Shown: positions 1 through 7,016, numbered from the stretch's first letter. The stretch is DNA of 64,000 nt from Sphingomonas parva (ex Maeng et al. 2020) (GCF_004564275.1 NZ_SPDV01000004.1:1-64000); one strand, 5' to 3'. The notes: generated by a model from the letters alone, not told the origin. Numbers and translations are program-made.

Positions 1-117
1 CGCATTCGGAAGCCGACGTTCGCTAGCGCTGGTGGCGATCGTCCTACTCCGACCCATTGCAGACGTTTGACCAGACTGCGAAGGTCGTTTTGACAGTCTG
101 ACCCACCGGAGACTCCC

Positions 118-426
118 GTGAAGGTATATCTTGCAGTTAGAAGATGGGTCGACAATTGCTGGGTCGAAAGTTTCGGATATAAATCGCTTGTCGCCGTGGC
201 GATGCTTCCGTTTCTCCTAGTTCCTGTCCTCGGTAGGTGGTGGTTCATCCCAGCCGGGGGAATTGCAGTTCTTTGGACAGTGTTCGTCGGCTGGCGGAGG
301 TCACGGGTAGCGCGCGCCAACGACGCGCAGTATGATCGCAAAACGAAATGGATGCTGTCAGAAGAATATCATTCGACTGAGAGCGCTATGAAGGCTCAAT
401 TCAAGCGGAAGCGCGGGAAGCGCTAG
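118..426 (+). CDS. Small two-helix membrane protein, array copy 1
   Basis: Function not recognised. The 102-aa product has a basic, Trp-rich N-terminus (residues 1-20), two probable membrane segments at about 24-40 and 43-59 separated by a short GRWW turn, and a highly charged cytoplasmic-type tail ending in KRKRGKR. The start is GTG at 118, preceded by a GGAG Shine-Dalgarno at 108-111. Codon use is less GC-biased than in the housekeeping genes further right (AAA, TAT, ATA codons), which suggests an accessory or transferred gene. It is repeated without change at 618, 1118 and 1618. It could be a phage- or plasmid-type membrane protein or part of an immunity or toxin system, but nothing in the sequence decides this. 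Confidence 0.6.
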   Translation: MKVYLAVRRWVDNCWVESFGYKSLVAVAMLPFLLVPVLGRWWFIPAGGIAVLWTVFVGWRRSRVARANDAQYDRKTKWMLSEEYHSTESAMKAQFKRKRGKR

Positions 427-444
427 CAGGGCAGCACCGTTGGG

Positions 445-566
445 TGTCCGCCTTCCACCCACTCCAGTCGATCGATCAGCGCGAGGCTGATCGGCCGATC
501 CGCATTCGGAAGCCGACGTTCGCTAGCGCTGGTGGCGATCGTCCTACTCCGACCCATTGCAGACGT
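445..566. repeat. Dispersed ~122-bp intergenic repeat (REP-like), array copy
   Basis: The element begins with TGTCCGCCTTCCACCC and ends with CTCCGACCCATTGCAGACGT. Identical copies lie at 945-1066 and 1445-1566. A fifth copy (1945-2050) is interrupted by the insertion sequence, a diverged full-length copy lies at 4238-4358, and a degraded one at 4648-4792. The conserved ends with a variable middle, and the position between genes, resemble intergenic repeat families of sphingomonads. This copy separates array genes 1 and 2. Confidence 0.7.
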
Positions 567-617
567 TTGACCAGACTGCGAAGGTCGTTTTGACAGTCTG
601 ACCCACCGGAGACTCCC

Positions 618-926
618 GTGAAGGTATATCTTGCAGTTAGAAGATGGGTCGACAATTGCTGGGTCGAAAGTTTCGGATATAAATCGCTTGTCGCCGTGGC
701 GATGCTTCCGTTTCTCCTAGTTCCTGTCCTCGGTAGGTGGTGGTTCATCCCAGCCGGGGGAATTGCAGTTCTTTGGACAGTGTTCGTCGGCTGGCGGAGG
801 TCACGGGTAGCGCGCGCCAACGACGCGCAGTATGATCGCAAAACGAAATGGATGCTGTCAGAAGAATATCATTCGACTGAGAGCGCTATGAAGGCTCAAT
901 TCAAGCGGAAGCGCGGGAAGCGCTAG
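618..926 (+). CDS. Small two-helix membrane protein, array copy 2
   Basis: Identical in DNA and protein to the gene at 118-426, with the same GTG start and upstream GGAG. The 192 bp between the two copies hold the dispersed repeat and the promoter region. If the array is real, gene dosage is at least fourfold. Confidence 0.6.
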   Translation: MKVYLAVRRWVDNCWVESFGYKSLVAVAMLPFLLVPVLGRWWFIPAGGIAVLWTVFVGWRRSRVARANDAQYDRKTKWMLSEEYHSTESAMKAQFKRKRGKR

Positions 927-1117
927 CAGGGCAGCACCGTTGGGTGTCCGCCTTCCACCCACTCCAGTCGATCGATCAGCGCGAGGCTGATCGGCCGATC
1001 CGCATTCGGAAGCCGACGTTCGCTAGCGCTGGTGGCGATCGTCCTACTCCGACCCATTGCAGACGTTTGACCAGACTGCGAAGGTCGTTTTGACAGTCTG
1101 ACCCACCGGAGACTCCC

Positions 1118-1426
1118 GTGAAGGTATATCTTGCAGTTAGAAGATGGGTCGACAATTGCTGGGTCGAAAGTTTCGGATATAAATCGCTTGTCGCCGTGGC
1201 GATGCTTCCGTTTCTCCTAGTTCCTGTCCTCGGTAGGTGGTGGTTCATCCCAGCCGGGGGAATTGCAGTTCTTTGGACAGTGTTCGTCGGCTGGCGGAGG
1301 TCACGGGTAGCGCGCGCCAACGACGCGCAGTATGATCGCAAAACGAAATGGATGCTGTCAGAAGAATATCATTCGACTGAGAGCGCTATGAAGGCTCAAT
1401 TCAAGCGGAAGCGCGGGAAGCGCTAG
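1118..1426 (+). CDS. Small two-helix membrane protein, array copy 3
   Basis: Third identical copy of the 102-aa gene. There are no substitutions relative to copies 1 and 2 and the flanking repeat units are the same. Confidence 0.6.
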   Translation: MKVYLAVRRWVDNCWVESFGYKSLVAVAMLPFLLVPVLGRWWFIPAGGIAVLWTVFVGWRRSRVARANDAQYDRKTKWMLSEEYHSTESAMKAQFKRKRGKR

Positions 1427-1617
1427 CAGGGCAGCACCGTTGGGTGTCCGCCTTCCACCCACTCCAGTCGATCGATCAGCGCGAGGCTGATCGGCCGATC
1501 CGCATTCGGAAGCCGACGTTCGCTAGCGCTGGTGGCGATCGTCCTACTCCGACCCATTGCAGACGTTTGACCAGACTGCGAAGGTCGTTTTGACAGTCTG
1601 ACCCACCGGAGACTCCC

Positions 1618-1926
1618 GTGAAGGTATATCTTGCAGTTAGAAGATGGGTCGACAATTGCTGGGTCGAAAGTTTCGGATATAAATCGCTTGTCGCCGTGGC
1701 GATGCTTCCGTTTCTCCTAGTTCCTGTCCTCGGTAGGTGGTGGTTCATCCCAGCCGGGGGAATTGCAGTTCTTTGGACAGTGTTCGTCGGCTGGCGGAGG
1801 TCACGGGTAGCGCGCGCCAACGACGCGCAGTATGATCGCAAAACGAAATGGATGCTGTCAGAAGAATATCATTCGACTGAGAGCGCTATGAAGGCTCAAT
1901 TCAAGCGGAAGCGCGGGAAGCGCTAG
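1618..1926 (+). CDS. Small two-helix membrane protein, array copy 4
   Basis: Last copy of the 102-aa gene in the array, still identical. Its downstream dispersed repeat is the one that differs from the others (from 2006 on) and is split by the insertion sequence, so this copy sits next to what was probably the original right-hand repeat before amplification. Confidence 0.6.
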   Translation: MKVYLAVRRWVDNCWVESFGYKSLVAVAMLPFLLVPVLGRWWFIPAGGIAVLWTVFVGWRRSRVARANDAQYDRKTKWMLSEEYHSTESAMKAQFKRKRGKR

Positions 1927-1944
1927 CAGGGCAGCACCGTTGGG

Positions 1945-2050
1945 TGTCCGCCTTCCACCCACTCCAGTCGATCGATCAGCGCGAGGCTGATCGGCCGATC
2001 CGCATACGGAAGCCGACGTTCGCTAGCGCTGGCGGCGATCGTCCTACTCC
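1945..2050. repeat. Left part of dispersed repeat split by the insertion sequence
   Basis: Matches 445-550 of the array copy apart from two substitutions (2006, 2033). The missing right end appears after the insertion sequence, where GACCCTTTGCGGAC at 3574-3587 corresponds to GACCCATTGCAGAC of the intact copies. Joining the two parts restores an element of the usual ~122-bp length, so this is one repeat broken by a single insertion. Confidence 0.75.
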
Positions 2051-2131
2051 GGTCGATACCGTTGAAAAACTCCCCTTGCTGCCGTGACTCGGCTCTGATT
2101 CAATCTTCCTGCGGGAGCGGGAGGCGAGCCG

Positions 2132-3508
2132 ATGATGGGCGAGCGGACGGTGATGCAGGAGGCGCTGTTCTACGGGTTCAGCCTGGAGCGCCACGTCCCT
2201 GACGACCACCTGCTGCGGCGGATCGACCGCTTCGTCGACCTGACCGACATTCGTGAGCACCTGCGGCCCTATTACAGCGAGACGGGGCGCCCCTCGATCG
2301 ATCCCGAGCTGATGATCCGGATGCTGCTGATCGGCTATTGCCTCGGCATTCGCTCCGAGCGCCGGCTGTGCGAGGAGGTGCATCTCAATCTCGCGTATCG
2401 GTGGTTCTGCCGGCTCGGCCTCGAAGGTGCGGTGCCGGATCACTCGACTTTTTCGAAGAACCGGCACGGCCGCTTCCGCGACAGCGATGTTCTGCGCCGG
2501 CTGTTCGAGCTCACCGTAGAGCGCTGTCTGCTCGAGGGGCTGGTCGGCGGCGAGGGCTTCGCCGTCGATGCCAGCCTGATCAAGGCCGATGCCAACCGTC
2601 AGCGCGGCGTCCCTGGTATCGGGGATCTGCCGACTGAGGCGGCGAGCCACGCGGTGCGGGATTATCTCGCGGTGCTCGACGATGCGGCTTTCGGCGCCGC
2701 GACTCCGGTCGAGCCAAAGTTCATCTCGATCGCCGACCCGGCCTCGCGGTGGACCAGCGCCAATGGCGGTCCGGCTTATTTCGCCTACTCCACCAACTAC
2801 CTGATCGACCTCAAGCACGCGGTGATCATGGACGTCGAGGCGACGACGTCTATCCGCCAGGCCGAGGTAACCGCGCAGCGGCGGATGCTCGAGCGTACCC
2901 AGGACCGCTTCGGTGTCTGGCCGCAGCGGCTCGCGGCCGACACCGGCTACAGATCGGCCGAGAACCTGGCGTGGCTGGTCCACGAGCGCGGCATCGAGCC
3001 GCACATCCCGGTCTTCGAGAAATCATCTCGAACCGACGGGACGTTTTCGCGCTCCGACTTCACCTACGACCACAAGCGCGACCTCTACATCTGCCCCGGC
3101 GGAAAGCAGCTGATGCACTATCGCCGGGCCTTTTCGACGCCCCGAAGCGGCGTCGATGAGCACGGTCTGATGCGCTACCGCGCGTCGGTGGCAGACTGCG
3201 GCTCCTGCGCTCTCAAGGCGCGCTGCTGCCCGACGCAGCCACAGCGCAAGGTGCTGCGCTCGATCCACGAGGGCGCACGCGACATGGCGCGGGATATCGC
3301 CCTGACCGACGCCTATCTGACCTCGCGACGCGAGCGGAAGAAGGTCGAGATGCTGTTCGCGCACCTCAAGCGCATCCTGAAACTGGATCGGCTGCGGCTC
3401 AGAGGTCCCAACGGAGCGAAGGACGAATTCCTCCTCGCCGCCACCGCCCAGAACCTCCGTAAGCTCGCCAAGCTGCTCCCGCCGGTGGCACCGGCGACGG
3501 CGGGGTGA
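2132..3508 (+). CDS. IS1182-family DDE transposase
   Basis: A 458-aa transposase of the IS1182 group of IS4/IS5-like DDE enzymes, which cuts and joins the 18-bp ends of the surrounding element. The N-terminal DNA-binding DUF772-like part (about residues 40-115) contains the HSTFSKNR motif. The first catalytic Asp is in AVDASLIKAD (about 146), the second in LAADTGYRS, and the last acidic residue in the C-terminal KVEMLFAHLKR region. A Cys cluster (CGSCALKARCC) before the last motif matches the zinc-ribbon insert typical of this family. The start is ATG 2132, or the adjacent ATG 2135, after GGGAGG. There are no frameshifts or internal stops. Confidence 0.93.
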   Translation: MMGERTVMQEALFYGFSLERHVPDDHLLRRIDRFVDLTDIREHLRPYYSETGRPSIDPELMIRMLLIGYCLGIRSERRLCEEVHLNLAYRWFCRLGLEGAVPDHSTFSKNRHGRFRDSDVLRRLFELTVERCLLEGLVGGEGFAVDASLIKADANRQRGVPGIGDLPTEAASHAVRDYLAVLDDAAFGAATPVEPKFISIADPASRWTSANGGPAYFAYSTNYLIDLKHAVIMDVEATTSIRQAEVTAQRRMLERTQDRFGVWPQRLAADTGYRSAENLAWLVHERGIEPHIPVFEKSSRTDGTFSRSDFTYDHKRDLYICPGGKQLMHYRRAFSTPRSGVDEHGLMRYRASVADCGSCALKARCCPTQPQRKVLRSIHEGARDMARDIALTDAYLTSRRERKKVEMLFAHLKRILKLDRLRLRGPNGAKDEFLLAATAQNLRKLAKLLPPVAPATAG

Positions 3509-3533
3509 GCCCGCTCGCGCTCAATCTGCGCAA

Positions 3534-3558
3534 CGTCCGCTATTATCAGTAGCGGACG
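3534..3558 (+). terminator. Hairpin at the 3' end of the insertion sequence
   Basis: A perfect 9-bp stem, CGTCCGCTA and TAGCGGACG, with a 7-nt loop (TTATCAG) lies 25 bp after the transposase stop and just inside the right inverted repeat. It is followed by ATTTT, so it may terminate the transposase mRNA or block read-through. The stem core TCCGC/GCGGA resembles the ends of the dispersed repeat the element landed in. Confidence 0.55.
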
Positions 3559-3626
3559 ATTTTCAACGGTATCGACCCTTTGCGGACTTTGGCTGTATGC
3601 GGCATCATCCGAGAAAAGGGGAAGGC

Positions 3627-3833
3627 ATGCAGCGGCTGATCATTAGGAATACGTCAAAAGCTGAACTCGGCGTGATGCTTGAACCGTGGACAGATTGAGA
3701 GGACGTCGAGGCAGGCAAGCAGGTGATGCTCGAAGGGGATTTTTCGCCAGATGAGATCACGCTCGAATTCGGCGACGAAAACTTTCTGTCGATCTGGTGT
3801 CCTGATGGGTGCAAGCTGCGAAAGATCCGATAA
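3627..3833 (+). pseudogene. Small hypothetical gene interrupted by an in-frame TGA
   Basis: ATG at 3627 follows a good Shine-Dalgarno (AAAAGGGGAAGG). The frame reads 23 codons (begins MQRLIIRNTSKAEL), meets TGA at 3696-3698, then continues open for 44 codons to TAA at 3831-3833. The second part reads as an ordinary acidic protein (EDVEAGKQVML, FGDENFLSIW, CPDGCKLRKIR). The context PWTD-TGA-EDVE suggests a TGG (Trp) codon changed to TGA, giving a former 68-aa protein. Family not recognised. A sequencing error or genuine recoding are alternatives. No stem-loop resembling a selenocysteine element was noticed after the TGA. Confidence 0.6.
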
Positions 3834-3840
3834 CCACCCA

Positions 3841-3860
3841 CTCTAGCCGATCGGCTAGAG
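3841..3860. terminator. Perfect 20-bp palindrome after the broken small gene
   Basis: CTCTAGCCGATCGGCTAGAG is its own reverse complement and starts 7 bp after the stop of the interrupted gene. It lies 26 bp before the start of the following lipoprotein gene. It could be a transcription terminator without a T-tract, or an operator for the lipoprotein gene. Confidence 0.4.
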
Positions 3861-3886
3861 TTGAGCCTTCGACGACATTAGCTCAC

Positions 3887-4234
3887 ATGAGTCCAACGGC
3901 ATTATCACTGATCCCGATGCTGGCGTTGCTGGGTTTGACAGCCGGTTGCGTTCACGCACCTGCTGACGTGAGCGAAGACCTCGTCGTGTTTGGGCACGTG
4001 ACGCCTCTGGGCGAAGGGGCTCTCGGTGAGCTCTCAACAGACGGACAGTTCACCGCACGGCTGACCGTTACGCGTGTCATCAGCGGGCGACCGCCTGGCT
4101 CGGTGCTCACGATCAGGTACATCGCGCACACGAGCTTCGTTTCGGATCGAGAATTTCGGTTTCATTTGCGCCGTTCCACGGGTGTCTGGCTCGCTTGCGC
4201 TGATGGCTCGGGGAAAGGCTACGTCTGCTCTTAG
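3887..4234 (+). CDS. Small lipoprotein of unknown function
   Basis: A 115-aa protein with a lipoprotein signal peptide: a hydrophobic stretch (ALSLIPMLALLG) followed by the lipobox LTAGC at about residues 18-22, so it should be lipid-anchored facing the periplasm. The mature part has a run of beta-strand-like segments with no recognised family motif and a C-terminal Cys pair (LACADGSG, YVCS) that may form a disulfide. The ATG at 3887 is preferred over an upstream in-frame start at 3809 because only the former places the signal peptide at the N-terminus. It sits alone between the palindrome and a diverged dispersed repeat. Confidence 0.6.
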   Translation: MSPTALSLIPMLALLGLTAGCVHAPADVSEDLVVFGHVTPLGEGALGELSTDGQFTARLTVTRVISGRPPGSVLTIRYIAHTSFVSDREFRFHLRRSTGVWLACADGSGKGYVCS

Positions 4235-4237
4235 CGA

Positions 4238-4358
4238 TGTCCGCCTTCCACCCGTTTCAGCGGATCGACGATAGGCAATTCAAACGGCCGATCCGGCAAT
4301 AACAAGCGGACGTTCGCACCGCGCCGGCGGCTACTTCCTACTCCGACCCTTAGCGGAC
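4238..4358. repeat. Diverged full-length copy of the dispersed repeat
   Basis: It has the same ends (TGTCCGCCTTCCACCC at the left, CTCCGACCCTTAGCGGAC at the right) and nearly the same length as the array copies, but the middle differs. This copy lies between two convergent genes and shows that the repeat is a dispersed family, not only a part of the tandem array. Confidence 0.65.
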
Positions 4359-4613
4359 CTGCTGAAGCGCAGGATCAAGCCAGGCCCTCAGGCGCTCCCG
4401 CTGACGCTCCGCGTAAACAGTGCCCTTTTCGCGAATGTCGGCATCATCGAGAAAGTGATAGACTACTTCGTGCGCATACGAAGGCTCCGGCTCAGTAGCG
4501 AGCCTCCCTATTGTGCCAAGGCACAATAACTGAACCCTTCCCCAATCAACTTGCTGTTGCTCTTCCTCAGCGAGGATTGCCCGAAGATCGGCTTTGAGTT
4601 CGTCGAGTGTCAT
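4350..4613 (-). CDS. Hypothetical small acidic protein
   Basis: Function not recognised. The 87-aa product is soluble, mostly helical and acidic at its N-terminus (MTLDELKADLRAI, AEEEQQQ), with a central YAHEVVYHFLDD segment and a basic helical C-terminus (AERQRERLRAW). An upstream in-frame ATG at 4661 exists, but the ATG at 4613 begins a more typical N-terminus. No strong Shine-Dalgarno is visible. The stop overlaps the right end of the dispersed repeat by a few bases. Confidence 0.45.
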   Translation of the reverse strand: MTLDELKADLRAILAEEEQQQVDWGRVQLLCLGTIGRLATEPEPSYAHEVVYHFLDDADIREKGTVYAERQRERLRAWLDPALQQVR

Positions 4614-4647
4614 GCTGTCAGCGTAGCACGCCGTCCCCGCTGAGCAA

Positions 4648-4792
4648 TGTCCGCCATCCACCCTGAACAGTCCTTCCCGAGCTGATCACGCGCGCCGTGC
4701 GCGAAGGGCCGATTCTGAGCAGCACAGCTGACGAGCGCGGACGCTGGCGGGCGCGAGGGGAGGAATGACGGAGTCGGGTGTCGTCAGCGGAC
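4648..4792. repeat. Degraded copy of the dispersed repeat
   Basis: The left end (TGTCCGCCATCCACCC) is well preserved. A GGCCGATTC block and a terminal GTCAGCGGACG can be aligned to the intact copies, but the middle contains extra sequence. It occupies much of the ~230 bp between two leftward genes. Confidence 0.4.
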
Positions 4793-4844
4793 GCCCCCGC
4801 CCGATGGGTCGGCAAGTCGACGCCGTCGATGCGCCGGCGCCTCG

Positions 4845-5288
4845 TTACCGCGCGGTGGAGACGAGTGGCGGAGGGCCAACCAGTTCTGCTCCACAGCTAC
4901 GGGCGAGCGATGCAAGCCTGCCCATGGCCTCGCCGTAGCGCGCAGGTCCGACGGAAAGGATCAGCTCGGTGGCAGGCTCGCGCCGCGTCGCAATATCGAT
5001 CATCGCACGGTCGTCACCCTGGACGAAGTGCAGATCGCCCAAGTCCATCGTGACGGTGAATTCGGGCCGGGCGTCCGTCCGCAGGACCAGGTTGCAGCCG
5101 CGCTCGAGGGTTGCGCCCCGGATCACTCTGCGGCCGATGATGCCCCCGTCGCGGTCGACCTCGCTCATCGCGGCGCCGGCCAGCATCCGCCGCACGGACG
5201 CCGAGTCCGATCGGGAGCTCTGCGCCTCGGCCGCGGACGAAGCAGCGACAAGCCCGCTCACAGCGACGAGCGAAGCAATCCCGGCCAT
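4845..5288 (-). CDS. Secreted protein of unknown function
   Basis: A 147-aa product with a clear Sec signal peptide at residues 1-23 (hydrophobic core SLVAVSGLVAASS, cleavage after AEA), so it is probably periplasmic or secreted. The mature domain begins with a Ser/Arg-rich segment and has a conserved-looking core (GCNLVLRTD, FTVTMDLGDL, two Cys residues that could pair). No family recognised. ATG 5288 was chosen because longer in-frame starts place an unlikely Arg-rich extension before the signal peptide. It is monocistronic as far as can be seen. Confidence 0.55.
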   Translation of the reverse strand: MAGIASLVAVSGLVAASSAAEAQSSRSDSASVRRMLAGAAMSEVDRDGGIIGRRVIRGATLERGCNLVLRTDARPEFTVTMDLGDLHFVQGDDRAMIDIATRREPATELILSVGPARYGEAMGRLASLARSCGAELVGPPPLVSTAR

Positions 5289-5640
5289 TCGGCAACGCCT
5301 CAAACGCACGCAGGTTCGCACGAGGAGCGCGAAGATGACGATACCGCCTTGTGCCATTCCATGACTCCAGCGGCGGCGCGTCGATTCTCGAGGCGTCCGC
5401 CGCAGGAGAAGGCTCGCATTCCGCGCACGAGTTCGCAATGGGGCGATCCCTGCACCACGCCGCGCGCACGCGCGCGACGAGCGCGACCAGCCTCAGCCAT
5501 GTCATGCGCATCCCTCCTTCTCCGGTGCGCGACGGTGCCAGGCAGCAGGAACAGCGCGACGCCGCTCGCGAACCGAGCGGCGCACGTCGCGTGGGCACCT
5601 CCGCACGGCGAGCAGGCAAGCGCGCGTCACCAGGCGCCGA
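5289..5640. other. Intergenic stretch with no convincing gene
   Basis: About 350 bp between two leftward genes. A strong Shine-Dalgarno-like GGAGAAGGAGGG lies just above 5511 on the minus strand and precedes ATG codons at 5511, 5505 and 5500. The frames that follow are Arg/Ala-rich and either stop soon or run antisense-like into the next gene, so no gene is called. It most likely holds the promoter and leader of the secreted protein at 4845-5288. Confidence 0.4.
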
Positions 5641-6579
5641 TCAGGGCGCATGATCGGCTGGATGCCGGACGTTGCTGGCAGCGACGAAGCTCAGCTGGAC
5701 GAGGCGCCAGCTTCGTTCCGGATCGCCCGTCCAGAGGCTTTCCAGATCGACCTGCGCCTCGGGCGGGACGCCCGACAGCTCGGCATGGATGTAGCGGCCG
5801 GTCTCGCGCAGCCGCACCCGCGCGCCGGGAAAACGGGCCTCGAGGGAGTCGATCAGCTGCAGCGCATCCTCGGCGATCTCGTTGCTGCCGAGCGCGCGCG
5901 GCGTGCCGTCGACCAGCTCGGCGGTGGCCACCCGCAACGAGGTGACTCCGTCCTTGACGATGCTGACGGCGATCAACCCCGCGGCAAGCGCATCCCCCCA
6001 CCAATAGCCGAGCCCGACGCCGAGAACGCCGCCGATCCCGGCGAGGCCGGTCATCCAGTCGGCGCGCTGCATCATCGCATCGGTATCGAGCACCTCGTCC
6101 TGCAGCCGGCGGGCGACCGGCTGCTTGATGTGTCCGAGGATGACCGGCGGCAGCACCGAATAGACGAGCGCCGCGACCATCGGCCAGCCGAGCCAGACGT
6201 CGGTGCCGAACAGCGAGACCGGCGCGATCGTCGGATGCTCCTGCTTGATCAGGGTGCTTGCCGATTCGAACAGAAGGAACGCGCCCACCGCCGCCAGCGC
6301 GACCGCGGCGATCACCGAGGCGAGGCTGTGGACCCGCTCGAAGCCGAACGGAAATTTCGCGGTCGGCGGTTTCTGCTCGTAATGCGAGGCGACGAGGAAG
6401 ACGATCGCCGGGACGAGGCTCAGCACGTCCTCCACCAGAGCGGTCTTCATCGCCTGGCTGCCGCCCATCACCAGCCACATGACGAGCACGACGGTGGCCA
6501 TCCAGCCGAGCGTCCACCATTCCAGCCGCCGGGCCTTGCGAAGATCGGCGCCGATCTGCGCCGGAAGCGTGCGGATCAC
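5641..6579 (-). CDS. Cation diffusion facilitator (CDF) family transporter, variant metal site
   Basis: A 312-aa inner-membrane protein with about six transmembrane helices and a C-terminal cytoplasmic domain, the architecture of CDF metal/proton antiporters. Family marks include the FPFGFERVHSLA motif between TM2 and TM3 (residues ~76-87). The canonical tetrahedral site (Asp-x3-Asp in TM2, His-x3-Asp in TM5) is altered: TM2 reads VEDVLSL (Asp51 then Leu55) and TM5 reads MQRAD (Met170, Asp174), so one Asp and the His are missing. Substrate is therefore uncertain, and Zn/Cd export is not assured. The GTG start overlaps the stop of the upstream lipoprotein gene by 4 nt (GTGA), indicating translational coupling. 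Confidence 0.8.
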   Translation of the reverse strand: MIRTLPAQIGADLRKARRLEWWTLGWMATVVLVMWLVMGGSQAMKTALVEDVLSLVPAIVFLVASHYEQKPPTAKFPFGFERVHSLASVIAAVALAAVGAFLLFESASTLIKQEHPTIAPVSLFGTDVWLGWPMVAALVYSVLPPVILGHIKQPVARRLQDEVLDTDAMMQRADWMTGLAGIGGVLGVGLGYWWGDALAAGLIAVSIVKDGVTSLRVATAELVDGTPRALGSNEIAEDALQLIDSLEARFPGARVRLRETGRYIHAELSGVPPEAQVDLESLWTGDPERSWRLVQLSFVAASNVRHPADHAP

Positions 6580-7016
6580 TGGCCGCCTCCCAGCGCATCC
6601 GCCTCGCCGTGGAGCAGCGCGATCCAGCCATTCTCGCCGTTCCTCGCCGCCGCCGACGGCAGGAGGACGCCCTCGCCCGCCTTTCTCTTGTCCGGCGGCG
6701 GGACGAACGACACGCGGGTGATCCAGGGCGTCCTGGTGCCGAACGGCCCTACGACGAGATCGAGCCCGCCTTCCTCCAGCCGGAGGAGCAGGTTCTCGGC
6801 CGAGCCCGTCTCGATCGCGGCCCGCGCGCCGGTGGCCCGCTCGACGTTGCGCAGGAAGGCGAGCTCCGCCGCCGATACCGCCGCGCCCCGCGCGATCACC
6901 CCGACCTTGAACGCGCGCTCCGCCCGCACGCGTTCGAGCGTCCCTTCCGGGTCGCGCGGGATTCCGGAACAGGCGCAGGCGAACAGCGCGCTGCCGAGGA
7001 TCAGGCCATTCCGCAT
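6576..7016 (-). CDS. Solute-binding-like lipoprotein
   Basis: A 146-aa product with a lipoprotein-type signal (LILGSALFAC, Cys near residue 14). The mature part resembles the first lobe of family-3 solute-binding proteins: FKVGVIARG, then AFLRNVERATGARA, then GLDLVVGPFG. At about 125 mature residues it is roughly half the normal length, so it is either a truncated binding protein or a small sensor of that fold. It is co-transcribed with the CDF transporter through a 4-nt overlap, so a role in delivering or sensing its substrate is plausible (inference). The start at 7016 puts the signal peptide first. Confidence 0.6.
   Translation of the reverse strand: MRNGLILGSALFACACSGIPRDPEGTLERVRAERAFKVGVIARGAAVSAAELAFLRNVERATGARAAIETGSAENLLLRLEEGGLDLVVGPFGTRTPWITRVSFVPPPDKRKAGEGVLLPSAAARNGENGWIALLHGEADALGGGQ

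Larger units (their letters stand above)
1..2050. repeat. Tandem array: four identical 500-bp units plus a 50-bp partial fifth
   Basis: Units start at 1, 501, 1001 and 1501 and read identically. The fifth begins at 2001 but carries substitutions at 2006 and 2033 and stops at 2050, where an insertion sequence begins. Each unit holds one complete 102-aa gene and one copy of a ~122-bp dispersed repeat (for example 445-566). The array continues to the left edge of the window, so the true copy number is unknown. The absence of any difference between units means either very recent amplification or an assembly artefact. Confidence 0.95.
2051..3577 (+). mobile_element. IS1182-family insertion sequence, apparently intact
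   Basis: A 1527-bp element bounded by perfect 18-bp inverted repeats, GGTCGATACCGTTGAAAA at 2051-2068 and its complement at 3560-3577, enclosing one full-length DDE transposase gene. No clear target duplication is visible. The right end GACC could equally belong to the target, because uninterrupted copies of the flanking repeat read CTCCGACCC at this point. Intact ends and an open transposase frame suggest a recent, possibly still active, insertion. Confidence 0.9.

Noticed and set aside
476-841. Open 121-aa minus-strand frame repeated in each 500-bp unit
   Set aside because: It runs antisense to the 102-aa gene, starts mid-repeat, has no ribosome binding site and an unnatural Arg/Ser/Thr-rich composition.
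1-2000. CRISPR array
   Set aside because: The repeats are 500 bp long, contiguous and contain genes; there are no short repeats with unique spacers.
1976-3004. 342-aa minus-strand frame across the IS end
   Set aside because: It is the antisense shadow of the transposase gene, running through the inverted repeat into the flanking dispersed repeat.
3696-3698. Selenocysteine recoding of the in-frame TGA
   Set aside because: No stem-loop was noticed right after the TGA, no selenoprotein family match, and a TGG to TGA change explains it more simply.
5014-5619. 201-aa minus-strand frame following the strong Shine-Dalgarno near 5512
   Set aside because: The frame overlaps the secreted-protein gene out of frame, and its second half has the Arg-rich composition of a shadow.
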